DNA of 64,000 bases, from NCBI RefSeq assembly GCF_004135735.1, contig NZ_CP012670.1, positions 3,865,501-3,929,500 on the forward strand, in the 5' to 3' direction. This DNA comes from Sorangium cellulosum. GTDB lineage: Bacteria > Myxococcota_A > Polyangia > Polyangiales > Polyangiaceae. Both the position numbers and the translations under genes were made by a program. Position 1 is the first letter of the stretch. Each line of letters opens with the position of its first letter. A model generated the notes under the pieces. The model was not told the DNA's origin, did no database searches, and saw nothing but the letters and a program-made list of their open reading frames with translations. This document shows positions 48,029 to 57,500 of this stretch, piece by piece.

Positions 48029-48634
48029 ATGATGCATCGAGCGTCGTTGCAGCGCTTCATGGTTGGCCTGGGGATCGTCGCCGCGATGGCGGGCGCCGGC
48101 TGCGCGGACGACGGAGAGCGCTCCGCGAGCGGAGCGGCCGACGGCGGGGCGGGCGGCGGCGGAGGCGCGCCGCAGGGCTCGCCGTTCGACGGGTGCTCCA
48201 AGGGGGAGCTCGAGCCGGACCGCCAGGGCGACACGTTCCTCAGGGGCCCCGGCGTCGACCCCGAGACCGGCGCGCTGCCGCCTGGCAATTACCTGATCTC
48301 GACGACCTACCTGGCCCTCAAGCCCGAGATGACGCAGCGGGCGATGGAGCTCGGCGGCCCGATCATGCAGAGCCTGTTCACGATGAAGGGCCTCGTCGGG
48401 GCGGCGACCCTCCAGTCGCCCTCGTGCGCGGCGCTCCGCACGCTCAGCGTATGGGAGAGCGAAGAGGACATGTTCGCGTTCGTCGGCAGCCCGGCCCACG
48501 CCAGCGCCATGGGCCATATCACCTCGATCAGCCGCGGCTCCAGCAACGTGATCTCGTGGGAAGCGAGCGAGGCGCAAGCGACCTGGGAGGAGGCGGCGAG
48601 GCGCCTCGCGAGCGAGACCGGCGGCGACATCTGA
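48029..48634 (+). CDS. Lipoprotein with an ABM-like (antibiotic monooxygenase) domain
   Basis: The roughly 201-residue protein has a lipoprotein signal (VGLGIVAAMAGAGC) and a Gly-rich linker (GGAGGGGGAP). A domain of about 95 residues resembles the dimeric alpha/beta barrel family that includes antibiotic biosynthesis monooxygenases: YLALKPEMTQRAMELGGPIM, LSVWESEEDMFAFVGSPAHA. A membrane-anchored member is unusual. ATGs at 48029 and 48032 have AGGA suitably placed; the ATG at 48008 is also in frame. It follows the 47580 gene. Confidence 0.75.
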   Translation: MMHRASLQRFMVGLGIVAAMAGAGCADDGERSASGAADGGAGGGGGAPQGSPFDGCSKGELEPDRQGDTFLRGPGVDPETGALPPGNYLISTTYLALKPEMTQRAMELGGPIMQSLFTMKGLVGAATLQSPSCAALRTLSVWESEEDMFAFVGSPAHASAMGHITSISRGSSNVISWEASEAQATWEEAARRLASETGGDI

Positions 48635-48776
48635 GCTCCACGCCGCGCGCAGCGGCGAGCGGCTCGCCAACCTCGTGGTCGATCACGCACGTGGCGCGAT
48701 GCCGTTGTGGGCGTGTGGTGTCTGCCGGTCGCGCCGGCGGCGCTCCCGGTGAGGCGCGCCGGCCACCCGGATCGCG

Positions 48777-51700
48777 TCAGGGACGTGCCTTGTCCTCAGC
48801 GTCGATGTCCGCGCGCCGCCGGGCGAGCCTGCGGCGCATGGCATTCGGGATCTGGGCCGCGAGCTCGATCGCGCGCTCGAGCTGGCGCCGCGCCTCGTCC
48901 AGGTCGCCGCGGCGCGCGGCCGAGACGCCGCGCGCCTCGATGACCTCGAGGCGCTCCTGCCCCAGGGAGAAGCGGGCCGCGCGCGCCTCGAGCGCCTCCC
49001 ACGCGGCGGCGCCCGCGCCCTCGGTGGCGAGCTCCACGGCGGCGCAGAGCACGTCCTCGGACGGCGCCATGAGCGCGCCCGGCTCCCCGCGGGCGCGCGC
49101 CTCGGCCTGGCGGGCGCGGATGCGCGCGACCAGGGCGCGCGCCGCCGCCTCCTCGCCCCGATGAAAGCGCAGCCGCGCCTCGAGGAGCGCCACCACCGCG
49201 CGCCCGGGCGCGCCCGAGATCGCGCGGTCGAGCGCGACCGCCCGCAGGACGTGCGGCTCCGCGGCGGGCGCGTCGTCGAGCAGGAGCAGGCTCTCGCCCA
49301 GGTTGAACTCGCCCATCAGCTCGAGCGAGCGCTGCCCGAGCTCGCGCGCCACGGCGAGCGAGCGCTGCATGTCGGCCACCAGGCGCTCCGCGTCGCCGCG
49401 GCCCGCCGCGGCGAGCGCCCGGACGTTGAGCGCCGCGCCGAGCTGGAGGCGGTCGCCGTGCGCGCCGGCCAGGTCGATCGCCCGGTCGAGCGCGGCCCCC
49501 GCCTCGCCGGGCCGGCCGAGCCCCGCCAGGATGAAGCCGAGGAGCGTCAGGGCGATGACCAGCGTCTCGTAGCCGTCGTCGCCGAGCCGCTCCGCCACGG
49601 CCGCGGCGCGCCCGAGGAGCGCCGCGGCCTCCTCGTTGCGGCTGAAGCGAAAGGCCGAGCGGCCGCACGCGAGCAGGAGCCGCGCCTCGAGGAGCGGCGG
49701 GCGCGCGCCGCCGGCGAGCGCGCGCGCCTCCTCCACCCGCGCCTCCTCGACCCGCGCGCGCGACGCCTCATGCTCGTCCATCCAGTCGAGCGCGGTGGCC
49801 TCGTCGAGCAGGAGCTCGATCCGCAGGGCGGCGTCGCCGTCCTGCGCCGAGAGCTCCCGGGCGCAGGAGAAATCGGCGAGCGCGTCGTGGTAGCGGCCGA
49901 TGCGGTAGCGCATCAGCCCGCGCCCGCGGTACGCGGCGCGGCGGTCGATCGCCCCGTCGCCCGCGGGCTGCTCCAGGGCGCGGCTGTAGAGGCGCTCCGC
50001 GTCGGTGTAGGCGTGGCGCGCGCGCGCCCGCTCGGCGAGATCGAAGAACGAGCGCGCCGCGACCTCGGCGAGGCCGGCCGCGCCCGCGTGGTGGGCGAGC
50101 TGCGCGACGCGCCGCTCCTCGCCGAGCCGCGGCGGGCCCTCGGCGTAGAACGCCGCGGCCGCCCGGTGGATGCGCAGCCGCTGCGCCGCCGGCGCGGCCC
50201 GCGCCACGGCCTCGCGCACGAGCGCGTGGCGGAAGCCGACCCCCCCGTCGCCATGGTCCACGATCACGCGCGCGGCCAGGAGCCGCTGGGTGCCGACCCG
50301 GGCGTCCAGCGGGAACTCGGCGTCGCCGCCCTCCTGCGCGAGGTGGCGCAAGAGCCCCTCGATCTCGTCGAGGGTCACCTGCGCGCCCAGCAGCGCGACG
50401 AGCCGGGCGTGGCCGCGCAGCGCGGGCGCGAGGGCGTCGAGCTCGCGGCGCGCGAGCCACTCGATGATCGGCAGGTCCGGGAGGCCGTCGAGCTCGTCGG
50501 TGGCGAGGTACCACGAATCGCCCCGGGGGCTCTTGCGCACGATGCCCGCACGCCGGAGGCCGCGCAGGAGCTCGACGAGCAGGAGCGGGATCGCCTCGGC
50601 GCGCCCCACGAGCCGCTCCACGGCGGACCGGGGCACGCTCTCGACGGGCAGGAGCAGGCGGCGGCAGAGCGCGGCCGCGCTGTCGGGGTCGAGCGGGCCG
50701 AGGGTGTGCCGCTCGCGGCGGGCCGCGCAGTCGCCCCACGCGGGGTGCGCCTGCGCGAGCTCGGGCCGGCCGAGCGCGCAGACCCAGAGCGGCAGGCGGG
50801 CCTCGGCGCGCGCGGCGTACTCGAGCGCGGAGAGCAGCGCGTCGCCCGCGAAGTGGGCGTCGTCGACGACCACGAGCAGCGGGCGGCTCGCGGCGGCGCC
50901 GCGCAGGACCTCGCCGGCGACCACGGTCAGCGCGGAGCGCAGGGCGCCCGGGGCCGCGTCGAGCTTGCGCAGCGCCGCGCGCAGGGCGGCGCCCTCCGCG
51001 CCGGGCGGGATCCACCCGAGCGCGAGCGCCACGACGGGCACCCGAACGGCGGCGGCGCCCGGGCCGAGCCGCTCGCGGAGCAGCGCGGCGCCGCCGTCGG
51101 GCGGCGGGGTGGCGGGGAGCTCGAGGAGGCGCTCGAGCAGGTCGGCGAGCGCGTGGTCGGCGTCGCCGAGCGCCGGCTCGCGGGCGCGCAGCGAGAGCAC
51201 GCGGACGTCGGGCCCGAGCGCGGCGAGCTGCTCGAGGAGCGCGCGGGCGAGGTGGCTCTTGCCCAGGCCGGCCTCGGCGATGACGCTGACCACGGCGGGC
51301 GCGCCCTGGACCGCCGCGGTGCGCGCGCTGTCGACGAGGGCGGCGAGCACCGCGTCGCGGCCGAAGAGCGGGCAGGGCCCCAGGCCGAGCGCGTTCTGGA
51401 GGCTGCTGGCGTCGCCCTCGGCGACCAGGGCGCTGTCGGGCGTGGTGACGGCGCTGGCGGGGGCCGCGGCGGCGCTGGCGGGGGCCATGGCGGCGCTGGC
51501 GGGGGCCGCGGCGGCGCTGGCGGGGGGCCGCGGCGGCGCTGGCCGGGGTCGCGGCGGCGCTGGCCGGGGCTGCGATGGAGCTGGCCGGGGCTGCGGCGGC
51601 GCTGGCCGGGGTCGCGGCGGCGCTGGCCGGGGCTGCGATGGAGCTGGCCGGGGCCGCAATGGAGCTGGCGGGGGCCGCGGCGGCGCTGGCCGGGGCCGCG

Positions 51701-53220
51701 TCGGCCTCGGCGCGGGCCGGGGGGGTGCTCTCGAGGTCGTGGAGCACGGCGGCCGCGGCGGGCGCGATCGTGACGCCGGCCGGGTCGTCGGGCGCCGGGA
51801 AGCGATGAGGACGCGAGAAGATCGGGCTGAGGAAGCGCCGCGCGCCGTCGCGCCGGGTCTGCGCCGTGACGGGCGCGAGATCGACGCGCGCGCGCTCACA
51901 CACGCGGAGCCGCACGAGCTCCTCGGCGGCGTGGCGGGCGCGGCGCGCGGGGTTGTCGGCCGCGTCCGCCGTGAAGACGGCGACGCAGCGGCCCGCGGCG
52001 GCGCGGCCGAGCTGCCCGCCCAGCGCGCTCAGCCGCGCCTGGATGGCCGCCACGTCGAGCGCGGTCTCGAAGAAGAGCAGCCCCACGGTGAGGCGCTCGC
52101 CCTGCGTGAGGCCGGGCGGCGGCGGCGACGGCCGGGCCGGGCGCGCCGCCGGCGCGGGCGCCGCGCGGGCCTCGCGCAGCGCGGCCGCGAGCGCGGCGCC
52201 GAGCTCGTCGGCGCTGTCGAAGCGATCGCGCCGGTCCTTCGCCAGGCAGCGGGCCACCACGTCCGCGACCTTCGCGGGGACGGCCGGGCCGCCGGTCATC
52301 ACGCCGAGGCGCGGCGGACGGCGGCTCAGGTGGCTCTCCCTGACCACGGCGCGCGAGCCCCAGAAGGGCGGGTGGCCGGCGAGCAGCTCGAAGAGGATGA
52401 CGCCCACGGCGTAGAGGTCGGCGCGGCGATCGATGTCCAGCAGGCCCTCGCACTGCTCGGGCGCCATGTACTCGGCGGTCCCCACGCCCCCGTCCTCGGT
52501 CGTGACCTCGGGCGCGGCGCCCTCGGGCCCGAGGGGGGCCGCGAGGCCGAGGTCGATGAGGGTCACCCTCCGCGCGCGGCCGACGAGGAGGTTCTCCGGC
52601 TTGATGTCGCGGTGCACGTACCCGCGCGCGTGGACCGCCGAGAGCGCGCGCAGGATCCCCGACGCGAGCGCGGCGGCCTCCGCGAGCGGCAGCGGCTCCT
52701 CCCGGTCGACGAGGAGGTCGGCCAGGGTCGGCGCGTCGAGGTACTCCATCACGACGTACGGCGCGCCGTGGGCGGTGCGGCCGTGCTCGTGGACGGCGGG
52801 CACGTGGGGCGGACCGACGCGCGTGAGCGCCGTGATCTCGTGCTCCAGGTAGGCGGGCGCGCCGGCCCGATCGTCACGGGCGACCTTGATCGCGACGGTG
52901 GCCCGGTCGCGCTCGCGCTCGGCCTCGAACACGACGCCGAAGCCGCCGCGCGCCACGACGCGCCGCACGCGGTGGCCCGGGATCCGGGGGGCCGCGACGC
53001 CGTCGGCCAGCAACGTCTCGGCGTCGCCCCCGTCGAGGCTGGGGGCGCCGTGAAGCCGGCAGCGCGCCCGGATGCGACGGCCGCAGGCCGGACAGCGCAG
53101 GACCGCGGGCGCGGCGGCCCACGCCGGGGCCTCGCCGCGCGGAGACGATGGCTCGTCGAGGGCGGGGGGGCGAGCCTGCGCGCGCGGCGAGGGGAGTCTC
53201 ACGACATGGTAGGAGAACAC
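48777..53220 (-). CDS. Ser/Thr kinase - cyclase-like - ATPase - TPR protein, frameshifted
   Basis: If one base is removed the frame encodes about 1480 residues. A possible zinc-binding CxxC...C sits ahead of the kinase (RGGFGVVFEAE, VHRDIKPEN near 207, LIDLGLAAP with DLG for DFG). A degenerate cyclase-like part and a linker of PASAAAA and PASSIAA repeats follow. Next are an ATPase (Walker A AEAGLGKSHL; VVDDAHFAGD) and TPRs to the end. The frame breaks at 51522-51527, where a repeat unit has six Gs instead of five. From the kinase side, translation would end in an Arg-rich nonsense tail. The GTG at 53220 opens the frame. It is related to the 31600 protein. Confidence 0.8.
51430..51720. repeat. 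Degenerate repeat coding for PASAAAA/PASSIAA linker units
   Basis: About fifteen units of roughly 18-24 bp, GCGGCGCTGGCNGGGGCCGC-like on the plus strand, code for the Pro/Ala/Ser linker between the kinase and ATPase parts. Two C-G5-CC units abut one C-G6-CC unit (51522-51527), which is the frameshift site. Confidence 0.8.
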
Positions 53221-53432
53221 GAGTTGTCGAGCGCGGGAATGCGGGGCGTTCCTGACGGTCGGGCGCCGAGGGCAGGGGAGGCGCGGTCGTCGATGGCGCC
53301 GCCGCAGATCGTCTCGGACGCGCGGAGCATCGACGGTATGGACGTCCGCGCCGGGGCTTCCTCTCCGCGGCGTCCCGCCGCCGATCAGGAATCAGTTTTT
53401 CCGCTCACAAGAATTATCACGATGACCTCAAC

Positions 53433-53480
53433 GTGGTCGTGGTCGTGGTCGTGGACGTGGTCGTGGACGTGGTCGTGGTC
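53433..53480. repeat. Hexanucleotide array GTGGTC/GTGGAC, eight units
   Basis: Eight units in the order TC, TC, TC, AC, TC, AC, TC, TC (last two bases of each hexamer) run without a break. GTTTAC units and a GTGAAC follow downstream to 53510 with the same six-base register in part. Confidence 0.85.
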
Positions 53481-53682
53481 GTTTACGGCCGATCGTTTAC
53501 GTTTACGTGAACGTATTGCCGGATTCACAGTCGACGATTGTCGCGGCCCTCCGGCCTGGTTTCGTGCAATCGGATTTAAATATTATTGATATCCCGTCAT
53601 GTTCGGAACCTGACGATTCCACGCTGCCGCTGACCACCGCCCCTCAATTCCAGCGATCCGCGGGCGTCGACTTCCGAATGAC

Positions 53683-53750
53683 GTTCACGTTCACGATTGA
53701 CCGTGAACGACCACGTTCAGGTTCAGGTTCAGGTTCGGGTTCAGGTTTGG
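53683..53750. repeat. Hexanucleotide array GTTCAC/GTTCAG with a hairpin
   Basis: GTTCAC twice at 53683-53694 is followed by its inverse (CGTGAAC) and then by six hexamers of GTTCAG type at 53715-53750. The sequence is related to the 53433 array by single-base steps. Confidence 0.8.
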
Positions 53751-54236
53751 GAGGGGGGTCATATCGAGGGAGGAATGAGGGAGCGAGAGCAGAATCTGGA
53801 CGGGCAGCGCTGAAATCGAGCCGGATGATGGGAGACCAGCGAACAGGCGATTGGTTGCCGGCATTGCATGGGGGCCCACAGGACAAGGCGACGGCCCTGG
53901 GACCTCGATGCCATGAAAGCGCCAATCCCGTGACCGACGCACGACACCCTCCATTCCGGGCTGGCGTCGCCGCGCCTATGCGGCATAATGCTCCGATCCC
54001 GCGTCGCGCTCCGCTGCGAGACCGCCAACCCGCAGCGTCGCGCGCCCTCGCTCTACTCGACGACTGCACCTCTCGCCCTGGTGCCAGGCAGCCCTGAACC
54101 CCGGCGAGCGTACGACCAGCTCAGCAAGCACGGTGTGCGTGCAGGTGTGCTCGCGTCGAGCGGCTCGACGCGGCGCGCGGCCGGCCACGCGCTTCGATGC
54201 AACCGACCCCTGCCAGCAACCAAGGAGGTCATCGCG

Positions 54237-54413
54237 ATGAAGAGAATCTCCTGTCCTCCCTCCCTGATCACCGCTCTCCAAAGAGATCGAGGACCCGCGG
54301 TGTCCATGCTGCGTCTTGCCCCGTGTCCGGGGCACGGCCTCTCGCGAGGCCGCGGGCCGCGCGCTGGCGCCGCGGCCTCGCCGCGGCGAGGGGCCTCGAA
54401 GCACGCTCGTTGA
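54237..54413 (+). CDS. Small ORF with a perfect Shine-Dalgarno, in the NRPS leader
   Basis: The 58-codon frame begins MKRISCPPSLITALQRDRG and ends in an Arg/Gly/Ala-rich tail. Its AAGGAGG lies eight bases before the ATG, the best ribosome site in the region. The product has no recognisable domain and is not MbtH-like. Its upstream region repeats in degenerate form just before the NRPS start. It may be a leader peptide or a leftover first exon-like start of a rearranged gene. Whether it is translated is unproven. Confidence 0.45.
   Translation: MKRISCPPSLITALQRDRGPAVSMLRLAPCPGHGLSRGRGPRAGAAASPRRGASKHAR
54335..54391 (+). terminator. Two strong hairpins inside the small ORF, possible attenuator
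   Basis: CGGCCTC-4-GAGGCCG (54335-54352) and the perfect 16-bp palindrome CCTCGCCGCGGCGAGG (54376-54391) lie between the small ORF start and the NRPS. No T run follows, so a Rho-independent stop is unlikely; pausing or attenuation is possible. Confidence 0.3.
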
Positions 54414-54578
54414 TTCCAGAGGCTCGCGGCGCGCTGACGCCCGGTGAGAGGCCGATGGCATCGCGAGCTCGATGTGCGTTATGGGGGTGCGCGTCGAGCG
54501 CCTCGGCTCGTCCATGCGCGCGCCATCCTGCGCGCATCGATGCGGGTGACCGCTAGCAGCAACAGGGAGGTCCTTCCT

Positions 54579-57500
54579 ATGAACACACTGTCCCATGCCC
54601 CGCTCTCCTTGGAGCAGGAACGTGCCTGGTTGTTTGCCCGGAGATTCGGCGCCGTGCCCGGCTTCCATGAGCGGGGTGCGGCGTGGCTTTTGGGCGAGCT
54701 CGACGTGCCCAGGTTGGCTCAGGCCATCGAGGGGCTCGCGGCGCGCCACGAGATCCTGCGGACCTCCTTCGCCGAGCGCGACGGCCAGCCCGTGCAGGTC
54801 ATCTCGAGCGAGGTCGACATCGCGTTCCGCACGCTGGATCTCGGCGCAGCGGGGCTCCCCGCCCTGGAGGAACGGGCGCTCGCGACCGCGCACGACGAGG
54901 TCGCGCTGCCCCTCGATCCGGAGCGCGGACCCCTCTGGCGAGCCAGCCTCATCCGGCTGCGCCCGGCGCGGCACCTCCTCGTCCTCGCCATGCACCCCCT
55001 CGTCTCCGACGGCGACCGGAGCGTCGACCTCTTCCTGTCCGAGCTGTTCCGCGGCTATCACGAGCTGCCGCGACCAGCGCCGCCGGTGCGTTACCAGGAT
55101 CACGCCCGGCGGCAGCGCGAGGCCATGGCCGGTGAGCTCGGCGCGCAGCAGCTCGCGCGCCTTCGTCGCGAGCTCTCGGACGCCCCGCGAGCGCTGGAGA
55201 TCCGGACCGACCGGCCGCGGCCCGCGGCGCCGTCCTTCGCCGGAGGCTCGGCCGAGCGCGCGCTCGACCCGGACCTCCCGCGCGCCCTCCGCGCGCTCGC
55301 CCACGACGAGGGCGTGGCCCTGCCCGCCGTGCTGCTCACGGCGATGCTCGCCGTGCTCCACCGCCATACAGGCCAGGACGAGATCCTCGTCGGCGCCTCG
55401 CTCCCCGGGCGCGACCCCCGCGCGATCCAGGGCACCCTCGGGCCCCTGGGGGACCTCGTGCCGGTGCGGGGCCGGCTGGGCGGGGATCCGAGCTTTCGCG
55501 CGCTCCTCCACGAGGTGCACCGCGCGGCCCAGGAGGGCCGCGAGGCCGCCGCGCTGCCCGTCGAGGCGCTGGTCGAGCGCCTCTCGCCGCCGCGCGCCCC
55601 GGGCCGCCCTCCGCCCTTCCAGGTGCGCTTCTCCATGAGGACCCGCAGCGCCGCGCCCCGGCGAGGACACCAGCTCACCTGGAGCCCGGTCGACCTCGAG
55701 CCGCCCGCGGTGACTCATGATCTCGTCCTCCGGGTCGAGGAGCGGGAGCATCGCCTGATCGCCAGGATCGATTACCAGCGCGATCTCTTCGAGCACGCGA
55801 CGATCGCCCGGCTGCTCGGGCATCACGAGGTCCTGCTCCGCGGCGCCGCGAGCGACCCGTCACAGCCCATCTCGGCGCTGCCGCTCCTGACCGAGGAGGA
55901 GCGGCGCGCGCTCCTCTCCGCGTGGAGCCGCGGGGAGGCGCTCGACCCGCCGCGCGACCGGATCCACGAGCGGGTCGAGGCGCACGCCCGCCGCGCCCCC
56001 TCCGCCGTGGCCGTCGTGCTCGAGGGGCAACGGCTCACTTACGCCGAGCTCGATCGGCGGAGCAACCAGGTGGCCCACCTCCTCCGGGAGCTCGGCGCAG
56101 GGCCCGAGGTCCCCATCGGCGTCTGCCTCGATCGGTCGATCGCGATGATCGTCGCCCTGCTCGGCGTCCTCAAGTCCGGCGGCGCTTACGTCCCGCTCGA
56201 CCCGTCGTATCCCCCGGACCGGCTCGCGTTCCTGCTGGAGGACACCCGCGTCCCGGTGCTCCTCACCGAGGCGCGCTTCGCCGCCCGCCTGCGGTCCCGG
56301 AGCGAAAGGGTGGTGTGCCTCGACGCGGATCACGGCCTCCTCGATCGGCAGCCCGAGGGCAGGGTGGCGCCCGCGCCGGGGGAAGGCCCGGACAACCTCG
56401 CGTACATCATCCACACCTCGGGATCGACCGGGAAGCCCAAGGGGGTGATGGTCACCCACGCCAACGTGGTCCGCCTCTTCGACCACACCGCCCGGGATCA
56501 TCGCTACAGCGACCGCGACGTCTGGACGCTGTTCCACTCGTATTCGTTCGACTTCTCCGTCCTGGAGATCTGGGGCGCGCTCTGCCACGGCGGGCGGCTC
56601 GTGGTGGTGCCCTTCCGCACGAGCCGCACGCCGGACGCGCTCTACCGGCTCCTCGGCGACGAGGAGGTGACCGTCCTCTGCCAGACGCCCTCGGCGTTCC
56701 GCCAGCTCATCCACGCCGAGGCAGAGGCCGCGCCGGCGCTGCGTGACCGCCTGAGGCTCCGCCTCGTGATCTGCGGCGGCGAGGCGCTCGACGTGACCCT
56801 GCTCCGGCCGTGGTGGGAGCGCCACGGGGACAGGAATCCCACGGTCGTCAACATCTACGGTCCCACCGAGACCACCGTGTTCGCCACCCACCGCGCGATG
56901 GGGATCCCCGATCTCGAGCGGCCCTGGTCGAGCCCGATCGGCGCCGCGTGCCCCGATGTCCAGGTGCTGCTGCTCGATCGCCGCCGCGCGCTCGTCCCCG
57001 TGGGCGTCGCCGGCGAGATCTACCTCGGGGGCGCCGGCGTGGCGCGCGGTTACCTGAACCGCCCCGAGCTCACCGAGGAGCGGTTCGTGGAGAGCCCGTT
57101 CGGCGCGGGGCCGGGCTCGCGCCTCTACAGGACTGGCGATCTCGCGCGGTACCTCGCCTCGGGAGACATCGAGTTCCTCGGCCGGATCGACGATCAGGTG
57201 AAGATCCACGGCCACCGCGTCGAGCCCGGCGAGATCGCGGCGGCGCTCGGCCAGCACCCGGACGTGCGCGAGGCCGTCGTGGTGGTGCGCGAGGACGCGC
57301 CGGGCGACAGGCGGCTCGTGGCGTACGTCGTCCCCCGGCCGGCCCAGGGCGCCCAGGCCACGGACGAGCGGGCGCTCGTCCCCGCGCTGCGCGCCCTCGC
57401 GCAGGGCCGCCTGCCGGCCCACATGGTCCCCTCCGCCTTCGTGCTGCTCGACGCGCTCCCCACGTCGCCGAACGGCAAGGTCGACCGCGGCGCGCTCCCC

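Larger units (their letters stand above)
53221..54236. other. Microsatellite-rich intergenic region upstream of the NRPS
   Basis: I support no gene here. The first half is less GC-rich and includes an AT-rich stretch (GGATTTAAATATTATTGATA at 53573). It contains hexamer arrays at 53433-53480 and 53683-53750 and a perfect hairpin GTTCACG-6-CGTGAAC at 53689-53708. Frames open across it encode dipeptide runs such as Pro-Glu or Leu-Asn and have no ribosome site. It probably contains the promoter of the NRPS-PKS. Confidence 0.45.
54148..54581. repeat. Duplicated leader, two copies about 340 bp apart
   Basis: The roughly 95 bases before the small ORF (54148-54239) align with the roughly 95 bases before the NRPS ATG (54487-54581). 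Shared blocks in order are GCGTCGAGCG, CGGCTCG, TCGATGC, GACC, AGCAAC, and AGG-GGTC, each ending in ATGAA. I estimate about 70 percent identity by eye. Confidence 0.55.

Noticed and set aside
54237..54413. Small ORF as an MbtH-like NRPS helper
   Set aside because: It lacks the conserved Trp and NxEGQYS pattern of MbtH proteins and is shorter.
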